In this document: piece by piece, positions 52,903 through 62,161 of the stretch
Position numbering within the stretch: position 1 is the first letter of the stretch
Layout: each line of letters starts with the position of its first letter
Assembly (NCBI GenBank): GCA_038319025.1
Contig: JBBQCW010000011.1
Coordinates: forward strand, 1-64,000
Source: JBBQCW01 sp038319025
GTDB lineage: Bacteria > Actinomycetota > Thermoleophilia > Solirubrobacterales > Solirubrobacteraceae
Direction: 5' to 3'
Length of the DNA: 64,000 nt
Notes under the pieces: model-generated
Seen by the model: only the letters and a program-made list of their open reading frames with translations
The model's database searches: none
What the model was told of the DNA's origin: nothing
Translations under genes and position numbers: made by a program

Positions 52903-54000
52903 GTGCAACACGTCGACTACACAACCCTGCAGGCCGTCTGGTTCATCCTGATCGCCGTCCTCTGGCTCGGCTACTTCGTGCTGGAGGGATTTGACTTCGG
53001 GGTCGGGATGCTCCTGCGCACCCTGGGCCATGACGACGCGGATCGCCGCGCAATCATCCACAGCATCGGCCCGGTGTGGGACGGCAACGAGGTGTGGCTG
53101 ATCACCGCCGGGGGCGCCACCTTCGCCGCCTTCCCGGATTGGTACGCCACGCTCTTCTCGGGGTTCTACCTCGCGCTGTTCCTGATCTTGGTCGCGCTCA
53201 TCGTGCGCGGCGTGTCCTTCGAGTTCTGGGGTAAATCCGACGACCGGCGCTGGCGCACCGGCTGGGAGTGGGCGACCGTCGTCTCCAGCTTCCTGGCCGC
53301 GCTGCTGTGGGGCGTTGCGTGGGCGAACATCGTGCACGGGGTTCCGATCAACGCGCACAAGGAGTTCACCGGCGACCTGTTCACGCTGCTCAACCCGTAC
53401 GCGCTGCTCGGAGGCGTGACAACCGTCCTGCTCTTCTTGGCGCACGGCGCCATCTACCTCAACCTGCGCACCGGTGGGGACCTGCCCGAGCGAGCCCGCG
53501 CCGTCGCCCGGTGGGCGTCGCCGGCCGCCGCTGCGGCGGGCATCGGCTTCCTGGTGTGGACCGTGGTCAACATGTCCAACCACGGGGATGTGGAGGTCAC
53601 CGTGGTGGTGCTCGCCGCGATTGCGGCCGTCCTTCTCGGCACAGCCGCTCTCTCCGAACTCACCAGCCGGCCGGGGTTGGCCTTCGGCCTGAGCGCCGGC
53701 GCCATCGCGGCGCTGTTCACGACGCTGTTCGTCGATCTGTTTCCTGAGGTGATGCCGTCGACCACGAACTCCCTGTACGACCTCACGATCGCCAACAGCT
53801 CGTCATCTCACTACACGCTCAGCGTGATGACCGTGGTGGCCGTGGTGCTCGTCCCGGTGGTGCTGGCCTATCAGTCCTGGACGTACTGGGTGTTTCGCAA
53901 ACGCGTGTCCCCCGAAGAGTTCGACCTCACCAAGCGCAACCCACTGGACTTGATGCGCCGCGACGGTGCCGACGCGGCGGGCCCGAGCGCTACGCCGTAG
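52903..54000 (+). CDS. cydB: Cytochrome bd oxidase subunit II (copy 2)
   Basis: 365 residues from GTG 52903, preceded by AGGAGAA (52892-52898), a strong ribosome site that fixes the start. Family marks are LGYFVLEGFDFGVGMLLRTL, GPVWDGNEVWLITAGGATFAA and LAYQSWTYWVFRKRV. Tail-to-tail with the sensor kinase: the two stops overlap by 11 bp. No cydDC genes follow. Confidence 0.95.
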   Translation: MQHVDYTTLQAVWFILIAVLWLGYFVLEGFDFGVGMLLRTLGHDDADRRAIIHSIGPVWDGNEVWLITAGGATFAAFPDWYATLFSGFYLALFLILVALIVRGVSFEFWGKSDDRRWRTGWEWATVVSSFLAALLWGVAWANIVHGVPINAHKEFTGDLFTLLNPYALLGGVTTVLLFLAHGAIYLNLRTGGDLPERARAVARWASPAAAAAGIGFLVWTVVNMSNHGDVEVTVVVLAAIAAVLLGTAALSELTSRPGLAFGLSAGAIAALFTTLFVDLFPEVMPSTTNSLYDLTIANSSSSHYTLSVMTVVAVVLVPVVLAYQSWTYWVFRKRVSPEEFDLTKRNPLDLMRRDGADAAGPSATP

Positions 54001-55732
54001 AGCCGTTCGTATCGCTCAGCACCGGAAGCGTCAGCGACACGGTGGTCCCCGTGGCTCCGCCCTCCACCTGCACCTCGCCCCCGGCGAGCGCGGCCCGCTC
54101 ACGCATACCCACGAGGCCGAGCCCGCCGGTCGGCGCGCCCTGTATCCCGCGGCCGTCGTCGGTCACCCGCAGCCGCAGGGTCTCGCCGTCGCAGCTGGCC
54201 GACAGCTCCACTCGGGTTGCCTCGGCATGCCGGACGATGTTGGTGAGCGCCTCCTGCGTGACGCGGTAGGCCGCCACCTCGACGTCCGGCGGAAGTCGGA
54301 CAGGCCCGAGGTCCAACGACAGCTCCAGGGTCAGCTGCTCGCGCTCGGCGACGCGGCCGGCCAGCGTACGCAGCGCGGGCTCCAGGCCAAGTTCGTCCAG
54401 CGCTGCCGGGCGCAGGTCGGCGATGACCTCCCGTAACCCGGCGATCTCCTCCACGACAAGGTCGATCGTTCCTTCGACAATGGCCCGCGCGATCTCCGGG
54501 CCGGCGCGCAACGAGGAAGCCAGGGCGAGCTTGATTGCCCCGAGTCCCTGCAGCGTGTCGTCATGCAGATCCCTGGCCCAGCGCTTGCGTTCGGCTTCGG
54601 CGGCCGCCACCGAATCACGCAGACGCTGCTCCTCGACGGTGCGCGCACTGGATACCGCCGTCGCGGCGCTGGCCGCGAACGCACGCAGGGCGCGCTCATC
54701 GCCTTCATCGAATGATTTGCGGGCGCCGCCATGGTTGAACGCCGACAGAACGCCGAGCGCGCGGCCCCGGAACACGAGCGGAACGATCAGCGCGCTGTGC
54801 GCGTCGGGCAGGCCGAACACGTCAGCCGTGCTCGCGAGGCCCTCGCTCGCGTCATCCACCCGCTGCGGAGATTGCGTGGTGAAGGCCTGGCCAGACGTTG
54901 AGCCGTCCACCGGCACGGTCGACTCGGACATCGCGTGTACGTCACCTGCCTGGGCCATGACGCGCAGGTTGTCCCGGTCGTGCAGGAGGATCAGCAGGCT
55001 GTCGGCTCCGACGAGGACCAAGGCGCGCTCCGCGATCAGTTCGAGGATGTGCCCGAGGTCATTCTGGTCTCCGAGCGCCAAGGCGATCTCCGCCGAGACC
55101 TCCATCGCCCGCACCGCCCGCTCCAGCTCAAGCCGCCGTGCCTCGCTGTCCTCGAAGATCCGCGCGTTGCGGATGGCCACCGCGGCCCAGTCCGCCAGGG
55201 CGACGATCGCTCGCACGTCCTCGTCGTCGAAGTCCGCGCCACCCTCCTTCTCGGTGAGGTAGATGTTGCCCCAAGCCTCTCCTCGGATGCGAATCGGCGC
55301 CCCCAGAAAGCTGTGCATCGGCGGATGCCCTGGGGGAAAGCCGTACGAGCGCGGGTGCTCGGAAACGTCATGCAGGCGGATCGGCTCCGGCTGATCGATG
55401 AGCAGGCCGAGGATCCCATGACCTCGGGGCAGGTGCCCGATCGCTTCGGCCACCCGTGGCTCGACCCCGCTGGTGATGAACGCCGACAGTTCACGTCGAC
55501 GTTCGTCGAGGATCCCGACCGCGGCGAAGCGAGCTCCGGTGAGCGCGCGCGCGGTTTCCAGGATCTGCTCGAGCACGGCGTCGAGCCGCAGCTCGGAGGT
55601 CAGCGCGTGGCCCAGATCCAGCAGCCGACGCAACCGCTCCTCGCGGGCCGGCGGGATCTCGCTCTCAGGCTCCGTAAGTGCTATTCGGCGATCATACGCG
55701 CCTGTCAGCGGTGGCCGGCAAGCGTGCGTCAC
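53990..55732 (-). CDS. Dual-GAF sensor histidine kinase, DosS/DevS-like
   Basis: About 580 residues: two GAF domains (about 30-190 and 210-360), a HisKA_3 dimerisation domain with the phosphorylatable His in RDLHDDTLQGLGAIKLAL, and an ATPase domain with DDGRGI and GLGLVGMRERAALAGG. The first GAF matches mycobacterial DosS/DosT most closely around YGFPPGHPPMHSFLGAPIRI, the region of GAF-A that carries the haem-binding His in DosS, so this may be a haem sensor of O2, NO or CO. GTG 55732 is the only usable start upstream of the conserved region; the divergent regulator begins 13 bp away. Confidence 0.88.
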   Translation of the reverse strand: MTHACRPPLTGAYDRRIALTEPESEIPPAREERLRRLLDLGHALTSELRLDAVLEQILETARALTGARFAAVGILDERRRELSAFITSGVEPRVAEAIGHLPRGHGILGLLIDQPEPIRLHDVSEHPRSYGFPPGHPPMHSFLGAPIRIRGEAWGNIYLTEKEGGADFDDEDVRAIVALADWAAVAIRNARIFEDSEARRLELERAVRAMEVSAEIALALGDQNDLGHILELIAERALVLVGADSLLILLHDRDNLRVMAQAGDVHAMSESTVPVDGSTSGQAFTTQSPQRVDDASEGLASTADVFGLPDAHSALIVPLVFRGRALGVLSAFNHGGARKSFDEGDERALRAFAASAATAVSSARTVEEQRLRDSVAAAEAERKRWARDLHDDTLQGLGAIKLALASSLRAGPEIARAIVEGTIDLVVEEIAGLREVIADLRPAALDELGLEPALRTLAGRVAEREQLTLELSLDLGPVRLPPDVEVAAYRVTQEALTNIVRHAEATRVELSASCDGETLRLRVTDDGRGIQGAPTGGLGLVGMRERAALAGGEVQVEGGATGTTVSLTLPVLSDTNGSTA

Positions 55733-55745
55733 GTACGCTGACGGT

Positions 55746-56384
55746 GTGACCGTGCGCATCGTCCTCGCCGATGACCACGCCCTTGTGCGTGCGGGCCTTC
55801 GACTGCTGCTCGATGCCGAGCCGGAAATGGAGGTCGTGGCCGAGGCCGGTGACACCGAGAGTGCGTTGCGTGCCGTGCTCGGGCACAAGCCGGATGTCCT
55901 CGTGCTGGACCTCAACATGCCGGGAGAACCGTCGTCGCTTGACGCACTCCCGGGCGTGCTCGAGCGGTCGCCGACCACCCACACCGTGATCCTCACGATG
56001 CAGGAGGACCCGGAGTACGCGCGACAGGCACTGCGCGCCGGCGCGGTCGGCTACGTCCTCAAGGAGGCAGCCGATCGCGAGCTCGTCGAGGCGGTGCGAC
56101 GTGCTGCGCTCGGGGAGACCTATCTGAACCCTTCCCTGGGTGCCCGCCTGGCGGTCGCCCCGACGGAGTCGGCGAGCCGACCCGACGATCTGTCCGCGCG
56201 CGAGGTAGAGGTGTTGCGCCTCATCGCCCTGGGCCACACGAACGCCGAGATCGGCGAGCAGCTGTTCCTCTCGGTACGTACGGTCGAGACCCACCGTGCC
56301 CACGTGCAGCAGAAGCTCGGACGAACGAGCCGTGCGGAGCTGGTGCGTTACGCGATCGAACACGGATTGCTCGACGGCGCCTGA
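55746..56384 (+). CDS. NarL/LuxR-family response regulator, DosR/DevR-like
   Basis: 212 residues from GTG 55746 (GTG 55752 also possible). The receiver domain has the acidic pair in VLADDHALVRAG, the phosphoacceptor Asp in VLVLDLNMPG and the Thr/Lys positions in TVILTMQ and VGYVLKEA. The output domain is a LuxR-type HTH: LSAREVEVLRLIALGHTNAE, SVRTVETHRAHVQQKLG. Divergent from the dual-GAF kinase with a 13-bp gap, so it is the obvious cognate partner. Confidence 0.93.
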   Translation: MTVRIVLADDHALVRAGLRLLLDAEPEMEVVAEAGDTESALRAVLGHKPDVLVLDLNMPGEPSSLDALPGVLERSPTTHTVILTMQEDPEYARQALRAGAVGYVLKEAADRELVEAVRRAALGETYLNPSLGARLAVAPTESASRPDDLSAREVEVLRLIALGHTNAEIGEQLFLSVRTVETHRAHVQQKLGRTSRAELVRYAIEHGLLDGA

Positions 56385-56405
56385 AGCGTCCGAACCGGCG
56401 CCGGC

Positions 56406-57908
56406 TCAGACCGCGAGCGGCTGCGCCGGCATGCTCACCGGCACCCCACCGCTGAATTCCAGTTCCTCATCGTTCAGAGTGCCGTACTGCAGCAGCGCTA
56501 TATCGAGCGCGTAGTTCTGGTGCAGGCGCCACGGGGTCGTGAGCCCTTGCCGCGGGAACTGGTCGATGGCGCGCTTCACGTAGCCGGACTTCAGGTCGAG
56601 CATCGGCTGCGTCGGACGCCCGGGGTGATGGTCACGCGGTGTGACCTGGACGTACCCGTGGGCATCCATGTGGTTCAGCACGCGGCAGACGTACTCGCAG
56701 GTCAGATCGCACTTGAGTGTCCAAGAGGCGTTGGTGTACCCCAGCGCGATCGCCATGTTGGGCACGTCGCTGAGCATCATGCCCTTGTAGGCGAGCACGT
56801 CGGGCAGGTGGACCTCGCGGCCGTCCACCACGAGTTGCAGGCCGCCGAGCGCGAGCATGTTCAAGCCCGTCGCCGTCACCACGACGTCGGCTTGCAGCTG
56901 CGCGCCGGATTCCAGGGTGATCCCATGCTCGGTGAACGTCGCGATCTGGTCGGTGACGACCGAAGCGTCGCCGGCGCGAATGGTCGCGAACAGGTCGCCG
57001 TCGGGAACCAGGCAGACGCGCTGGTCCCAAGGGTTGTAGGTCGGCGTGAAATGCGCGTCGAGATACTCGACGGGGAGTTCCTTCTCGATGCCCTTGCGCA
57101 GCAGCTTCTTCGCGAGGGCCGGCGCGCGCCGGCTGAGCTGAAAGAAGAACGTCGTCATGAGCACGTTCTTCCATCGCACCACGGCGTACGCGGCCTTGGT
57201 CGGCAGGTAGCGGCGGATGAGATCGGCGAGCCGATCCTCGGTCGGCAGAGCCACGACGTAACTTGGTGAGCGTTGCAGCATCGTCACGTGCGCAGCCTTC
57301 TCCGCCAGGGCCGGGATGAGCGTCACGGCGGTCGCGCCGCTGCCGATCACAACGACTTGCTTGCCCGCGTAGTCGAGGTCCTGCGGCCAGTGCTGAGGAT
57401 GGATGATCGGGCCGGCGAACCGCTCGGCCCCCGGGAAGGTGGGCGTGTAGGCCTCGTCGTAGCGGTAGTAGCCGGTGCAGGTGAAGAGGAACCCGCACGT
57501 CATCTGGACCGTCTCGTGAGTGTCAGTGCGTTCAAGATCGACCGTCCAGCGCGCGTCCGGCGTAGACCATTCGGCGCGCACCACGCGGTGCCCGAACCGG
57601 ATGTGGCGATCGATGCCACCCTCACGCGCGGTGTCTCGGATGTAGGAGCGGATCGACGGGCCGTCGGCGATGGCCTTCGCTTCCTTCCACGGCCGGAAGG
57701 AGTAGCCCAGCGTGAACATGTCCGAATCCGAGCGGATGCCCGGGTAGCGAAAGAGGTCCCAGGTGCCACCGATCGCCTCGCGCGCCTCGACTACGGCGTA
57801 CGTCTTCCCCGGACAGTTGGTCTGCAGGTGATGGGCCGCGCCGATGCCGGACAAGCCGGCTCCGACGATCAGGACGTCGACGTGTTCGATGCTCACCCTG
57901 GGGATCAT
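56406..57908 (-). CDS. Flavin monooxygenase, EthA-like Baeyer-Villiger type
   Basis: 500 residues. FAD-binding motif IVGAGLSGIGAAHHL, the EthA-type stretch GGTWDLFRYPGIRSDSDM, the Baeyer-Villiger fingerprint in FAGPIIHPQHWP, and the NADPH-binding VVVIGSGATAVTLIPAL. EthA (the ethionamide activator) and relatives insert oxygen next to ketones. It begins at ATG 57908. Convergent with the response regulator (21-bp gap). Substrate unknown. Confidence 0.92.
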   Translation of the reverse strand: MIPRVSIEHVDVLIVGAGLSGIGAAHHLQTNCPGKTYAVVEAREAIGGTWDLFRYPGIRSDSDMFTLGYSFRPWKEAKAIADGPSIRSYIRDTAREGGIDRHIRFGHRVVRAEWSTPDARWTVDLERTDTHETVQMTCGFLFTCTGYYRYDEAYTPTFPGAERFAGPIIHPQHWPQDLDYAGKQVVVIGSGATAVTLIPALAEKAAHVTMLQRSPSYVVALPTEDRLADLIRRYLPTKAAYAVVRWKNVLMTTFFFQLSRRAPALAKKLLRKGIEKELPVEYLDAHFTPTYNPWDQRVCLVPDGDLFATIRAGDASVVTDQIATFTEHGITLESGAQLQADVVVTATGLNMLALGGLQLVVDGREVHLPDVLAYKGMMLSDVPNMAIALGYTNASWTLKCDLTCEYVCRVLNHMDAHGYVQVTPRDHHPGRPTQPMLDLKSGYVKRAIDQFPRQGLTTPWRLHQNYALDIALLQYGTLNDEELEFSGGVPVSMPAQPLAV

Positions 57909-58010
57909 CCTCCACGGACGCTGCCGGCGTCCGCCCGACCGCAGAAACCCGCGGAGCGTTGCGGCCTTTTGCGGATGCGTGGCCTACTGCGCCGGCACTA
58001 CCGTTTGACC

Positions 58011-58592
58011 ATGGAGAACGACCTGACGCCGGAGCAAACGCCCGAACGCAAACCGATCCGGTCCGACCAGCAGATTTTCGACGAGCAGATCGCCCACGCG
58101 ACCGGCCGTTCGGTACTCATCTTCGGCGGGCTCGGGATCCTCGCCGCGGTGGTCATGTCCACGATCGCGCTGATCAACAGCAGCACGACGTCGACCACCA
58201 CGGTGACCGTCTCGACGAAAGCCGCCGCGCCCGTCGCCGCCGCACCCGCGGTGGCCCTGACCGGCGACGCGCTCGGCAAGCAACTCTTCGTATCCGGCGA
58301 CCCCTCGGTCGGAGCGATCTCCTGCGGGAGCTGTCACATCATGAGCGCGGCCGGCACGAGCGCAACGGTCGGCCCGAACCTGGACAAGGAGCTGACCGCC
58401 GACCCAGCCTCCGCGGCGCGCGTGTCGATCGTCGACCCCAACAAAGAGATAGCCAAGGGCTACATGGCCGACATCATGCCCAAGAACTACGGCACCGCCC
58501 TCACCAAGACACAGGTCGATGCGGTCGCCAACTACGTCTACCACAGCACTAACACCAAGGCCAAGGCCGCCGGCAGCGGCGGCACGCCGTAG
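58011..58592 (+). CDS. Membrane-anchored class I cytochrome c
   Basis: 193 residues. An N-terminal cytoplasmic stretch of about 32 residues precedes one helix (VLIFGGLGILAAVVMSTIALI), then a Thr/Ala linker and a single cytochrome c domain: haem site SCGSCH (CxxCH) and axial Met in MADIMPKNYGT. Probably an electron carrier on the outer membrane face. Its start follows a 102-bp gap from the EthA-like gene on the other strand. Convergent with the GMC-type oxidase (6-bp gap). Confidence 0.93.
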   Translation: MENDLTPEQTPERKPIRSDQQIFDEQIAHATGRSVLIFGGLGILAAVVMSTIALINSSTTSTTTVTVSTKAAAPVAAAPAVALTGDALGKQLFVSGDPSVGAISCGSCHIMSAAGTSATVGPNLDKELTADPASAARVSIVDPNKEIAKGYMADIMPKNYGTALTKTQVDAVANYVYHSTNTKAKAAGSGGTP

Positions 58593-58598
58593 CTCACT

Positions 58599-60260
58599 TC
58601 ACGACGCGGACGCAGCAGCCTCAACGGCGTCGGGAGCTGGGAGCACCTTGTCGCCGGGGCGCAAGTCCATCCCCTTCGGCGGGATCAGGGACATGGCACG
58701 CTCCGCCAGCGCGGTGATGGTCAGTGACGGGTTGACGCCCACGTTGGCGGGAATCGCGGCGCCGTCGCACACGTACAGATTGTCGTATCCGAACACGCGA
58801 TGCTCGCTGTCGATGACCCCGGTGGCGGCGCCGTCGCCGATCACCGCACCACCGAGTATGTGGGCGGTTGACGGGATGTTCGCCATCGCCTCCATGATCG
58901 AGCTCTGCGCGATGCCACCGGACTGCTCGGCGATCCACTCGGCGGCCTGGTTGGCCACCGGGATGAACGTCGGGTTCGGCTTGCTCACGTCCTGCTCGGT
59001 CTGTAGTCGTACGTTGCCGCCGCGGGTAGGCGTGGCCCTCAGCGAGATCGAGTTGTCCAGCGACTGCATTACGAGGATCACGAAACTGCGACGCGACCAG
59101 TGCCGGGCGGTCAGCAGCCTGAAGAACCGGCGCGGGTGCCGCGCGATCGCCCCCAGCAGCTTGAGCGGCCTGCTCACGCGGGTGCCGTCGCCGACCAGGA
59201 GCGTGTAGAGCGTGCGCATGGAGTCCCCCGCCTCACCGTACGAGCAGGTCTCGATGTGCGTGTTGGCGTCGGGATAGATCGAGCCGCTGATCGCCACGCG
59301 GCGGTTCTGCCCCGGCAGCTCCTTCGGCAGCGTCACGGCCAGGATCGCCTCGGAGTTCGTGCGCACCAGTTCGCCGAGCCGGTCGCTCACCGCGGGCAGC
59401 GAGCCGTTCAGCTTGCAGCGCGCCAGCAGCTTGTTCGTCCCCAGTGCGCCCGCGGCGACGATCACGTTGTGCGCGCGGAACGTGCGTCGGCGCTTACGCA
59501 GCCACGCGCCCGAGCGCTCAGTGGTGATCTCGTATCCGTCGCTGCCGTCCGGGGCGCCGATAGGACGGACGTCGACGACCTCCGTCTCGGCGTGCACCTT
59601 TACTCCACGACGCTCGGCCAACCAAAGGTAGTTCTTGACGAGCGTGTTCTTGGCGCCGTGCGGGCAGCCCACCATGCACCGCGCACAGCTCCGACAGCCA
59701 GTACGAGCCGGCCCCTCACCATCGAAGTAGGGATCCTCGCTGACCACGCCGGGACCATCTCCGAAGTACACGCCGACACGAGTCTTGGCGTACGTGTCGC
59801 CGACGCCGAGGTGCTCGCCGAACGCCTTCAGCAACTCGTCGACCGGGTCGTCCGTGGTAACCGTGGTGACGCCCAGCATCCGCTCAGCCTCGTCGTAGAA
59901 CGGCTGTAGCGAAGCTCCCCAGTCCGCGTCCAAGTCGACCCACTGGGGGTCGCGGTAGAAGCGATCCATGGGGCGGTACAGCGTGTTCGCGTAGCCGAGC
60001 GAGCCGCCTCCCACTCCCGCACCCGAGACGATTGAAACGTCCTTGAAGGTGGACAGTCGGAAGATCCCGCGCAGGCCGATCCGAGGAGCGTAGAAGTAGC
60101 GCCGAACGTCCCACGTACTTTTGGGAAACTGATCGTCGGCAAACCGGCGACCGCTCTCCAGCATCGTCACCGAGTAGCCCTTCTCACTTAGGCGCAGCGC
60201 GGACACCGAACCGCCGAAGCCGGTGCCGATGATCGCGTAATCGATGATGTCGTCGGGCAT
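58599..60260 (-). CDS. GMC-type oxidoreductase, ChoD-like
   Basis: 553 residues; preceded by AGGAG, which fixes ATG 60260. FAD-binding start DYAIIGTGFGGSVSALRLSE, GMC-type GAGVGGGSLGYANTLYRP, and NPSLTITALAERAMSLIP at the C-terminus. An unusual cysteine cluster, CRSCARCMVGCPHGAKN (about residues 190-206), is shared with mycobacterial ChoD-type oxidases. ChoD family members act on sterols or related alcohols, but this is not shown here. Downstream of the acyl-CoA dehydrogenase in the same direction with 68 bp between, which contain a TTGACAG palindrome. Confidence 0.88.
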   Translation of the reverse strand: MPDDIIDYAIIGTGFGGSVSALRLSEKGYSVTMLESGRRFADDQFPKSTWDVRRYFYAPRIGLRGIFRLSTFKDVSIVSGAGVGGGSLGYANTLYRPMDRFYRDPQWVDLDADWGASLQPFYDEAERMLGVTTVTTDDPVDELLKAFGEHLGVGDTYAKTRVGVYFGDGPGVVSEDPYFDGEGPARTGCRSCARCMVGCPHGAKNTLVKNYLWLAERRGVKVHAETEVVDVRPIGAPDGSDGYEITTERSGAWLRKRRRTFRAHNVIVAAGALGTNKLLARCKLNGSLPAVSDRLGELVRTNSEAILAVTLPKELPGQNRRVAISGSIYPDANTHIETCSYGEAGDSMRTLYTLLVGDGTRVSRPLKLLGAIARHPRRFFRLLTARHWSRRSFVILVMQSLDNSISLRATPTRGGNVRLQTEQDVSKPNPTFIPVANQAAEWIAEQSGGIAQSSIMEAMANIPSTAHILGGAVIGDGAATGVIDSEHRVFGYDNLYVCDGAAIPANVGVNPSLTITALAERAMSLIPPKGMDLRPGDKVLPAPDAVEAAASAS

Positions 60261-60296
60261 GTCAGAAGCTCCTGAGCGGGGAACGGCACCGTGCAC

Positions 60297-60311
60297 TTGA
60301 CAGTCTGTCAA
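60297..60311. promoter_or_regulatory. Palindrome TTGACAG-T-CTGTCAA, candidate operator
   Basis: Perfect 15-bp inverted repeat in the 68-bp gap between the acyl-CoA dehydrogenase and the GMC oxidase, 37-51 bp upstream of the latter's start. The form TTGACAnnnTGTCAA is one recognised by several TetR-family repressors. It also contains a TTGACA on either strand that could act as -35. Confidence 0.5.
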
Positions 60312-60328
60312 AGAGCGCGGCCCACGGC

Positions 60329-61528
60329 TCAGTAGCTCTTGGGCAACCCCAATGAATGCTCGGCCACGTAGTTGAGGATCATCTCGCGGCTGACCGGCGC
60401 GATCCGCGTAAGGCGCGCGCCCCACCACATGTCGCTGATGCCGTACTCCAGGGCGACGCCGTTGCCACCGTGGGTCTGGATGGCGTGGTCGACGCAGCGC
60501 ACGACCGCCTCGGCGGCGGCGTACTTGCCCATGTTCGACGCCTCCCCCGCACCCTTCCAGCCGGCGTCGTAGAGCGCACACGCCTTACGGGTCATCAGTC
60601 GGGCGAGTTCGACCTCGACCTTGCACTCGGCCAGCGGGTGGGCGATGCCCTGGTGAGCGCCGATCGGCTGGCCCCATACCACACGCTCGCGGGCGTAGTC
60701 CGAGGCCATCTGCAGCGCGAGGTCGGCCGCGCCGAGCGCCCCGGACGCAGCCATGATGCGCTCGGGGTTAAGACCGTCGAACAGCGCTCCCATACCGCCG
60801 ATCTCGCCGCCCAGCACCCGGTCGCCCGGCACGGTCAGCCCGTCGATGAAAAGCGTCCACTGGCGGTCGGGCACGCGCAGCGCCGTCGGGATCAGCTCGC
60901 GTTCGATGCCGGCCGCATCGACGTCGACGATGAACAAGAGCGGCAACCCGAGCGTGCCGTCCTTGAGTTCCGCTCGCGCCACGACGAGAATCGCGGTCGC
61001 GTGCTCCACCGCGGAGATGTAAGTCTTCTGACCGTTGATCTCCCAGTCGCCGCTCGGCAGGCGGCGGGCCCGCGTCGTGATCTTGTGAGTGTTGGTGCCG
61101 GCATCGGGCTCGGTCACGGCGAAGGCGATCCGCTCCGTTCCGTCGGCCAGGCCGGGCAGCCATCGGTCTTTCTGGTCGGGGGTGCCGTGGCGCATCAGGA
61201 TCGAGCCGGCGATCGCCGGTGAGACGACGAGCAGCAGTTGCGTGCAGCCGTGGCGGGCCAGTTCCTCCTGCACGATCGCCAGGCCGGTCATTCCCATGCC
61301 GCCCCCGCCGTACTCCTCGGGCAGGTTGGCGCCGCAGTAGCCGTGTGAGGCCAGCTCGTCCCACATCTCGGTCGGCGGCACGCCGGCCTCGAAGCATTCG
61401 AGCATGTACTTGCGCCCGTAGCGTGCGGCGATCGCCCCCACCGACTCGCGCAGGAGCTTCTCCTCGGTGGTCGGTACCAGGCGGATGACCGGCTCGTCGG
61501 CGGTGACAGCGGACTCGGTGGTGCTCAT
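60329..61528 (-). CDS. Acyl-CoA dehydrogenase
   Basis: 399 residues, flavoenzyme oxidising an acyl-CoA. Typical segments are YCGANLPEEYGGGGMG, AFAVTEPDAGTNTHKITT (substrate/FAD region), KTYISAVEHATAILVVARAE, and HGGNGVALEYGISDMWWGAR, where a Glu precedes Tyr as in several family members. The N-terminal extension of about 20 residues precedes the fold. It lies 51 bp after a TetR gene in the same direction, so the local pathway is probably under its control. Substrate chain is unknown. Confidence 0.92.
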   Translation of the reverse strand: MSTTESAVTADEPVIRLVPTTEEKLLRESVGAIAARYGRKYMLECFEAGVPPTEMWDELASHGYCGANLPEEYGGGGMGMTGLAIVQEELARHGCTQLLLVVSPAIAGSILMRHGTPDQKDRWLPGLADGTERIAFAVTEPDAGTNTHKITTRARRLPSGDWEINGQKTYISAVEHATAILVVARAELKDGTLGLPLLFIVDVDAAGIERELIPTALRVPDRQWTLFIDGLTVPGDRVLGGEIGGMGALFDGLNPERIMAASGALGAADLALQMASDYARERVVWGQPIGAHQGIAHPLAECKVEVELARLMTRKACALYDAGWKGAGEASNMGKYAAAEAVVRCVDHAIQTHGGNGVALEYGISDMWWGARLTRIAPVSREMILNYVAEHSLGLPKSY

Positions 61529-61579
61529 CGGCCCATCCTTGTCGGTGGCGCGGTTGCGGTCAACGCGAGGCCCGCGCCG

Positions 61580-62161
61580 TCAGCGGTTCTGGAGCCCCAC
61601 CAGCAGGCTGCGTTCCAGTTCGCCGATCTGCGCGCGCATCCGGGCCGGGGTGGCCAACACGCCCGGATCGTGGGCGCGCAACTGCGCGAGCCCCAGGTAG
61701 TGGCTGTAGGTCATGACCGCCCGGTGCTCGGCCAGCGCCCGCGTCGCGCCCAGCTGGCGAAATATCCGCCGCAACATCGTCAGCCGCGCGACTGACGACC
61801 GATGGAGCGCAGCGGATACATCGTGATCGTCCGCCGCCGCCATCAGCTGCAGGATCACCGTTGGCTTTTTGTCCATGCCGGCGTACACGAGCACCTCGTG
61901 CAATCGCCGGCGAGGATCCTCTATGGCGTCAAAGCGCTCCGACAACTCACTCACCTGCCGCGTTTCCCACAGGGCCAGTGCGGCCTGCACGAGCGCGCGA
62001 CGATCGGCGTAGTGGTGGTACATCCCGCCCTTGCTCACGCCCAGGCGACGGGCCACGGACTGCACCGACAATGACCGCACGCCGGCGGCTTCGATCTCGT
62101 CCAGTGCCGCTTGTGCCCAGACCTCTGGCGTGGTCAGGGTCGGGCGGCCGGCCCGGCTCAC
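61580..62161 (-). CDS. TetR-family regulator
   Basis: 193 residues. The GTG at 62161 overlaps the preceding MBL stop (GTGTGA), the only start giving a complete N-terminus. HTH: AAGVRSLSVQSVARRLGVSK and GGMYHHYADRRALVQAALAL, the TetR signature. C-terminal ligand domain from about residue 60 on. Co-translated with an MBL hydrolase and upstream of the acyl-CoA dehydrogenase; probably regulates this cluster, and possibly the divergent aldehyde dehydrogenase. Confidence 0.92.
   Translation of the reverse strand: MSRAGRPTLTTPEVWAQAALDEIEAAGVRSLSVQSVARRLGVSKGGMYHHYADRRALVQAALALWETRQVSELSERFDAIEDPRRRLHEVLVYAGMDKKPTVILQLMAAADDHDVSAALHRSSVARLTMLRRIFRQLGATRALAEHRAVMTYSHYLGLAQLRAHDPGVLATPARMRAQIGELERSLLVGLQNR

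Noticed and set aside
52135..53583. 482-residue minus-strand open frame opposite cydAB-2
   Set aside because: Typical reverse-complement shadow of membrane protein genes.
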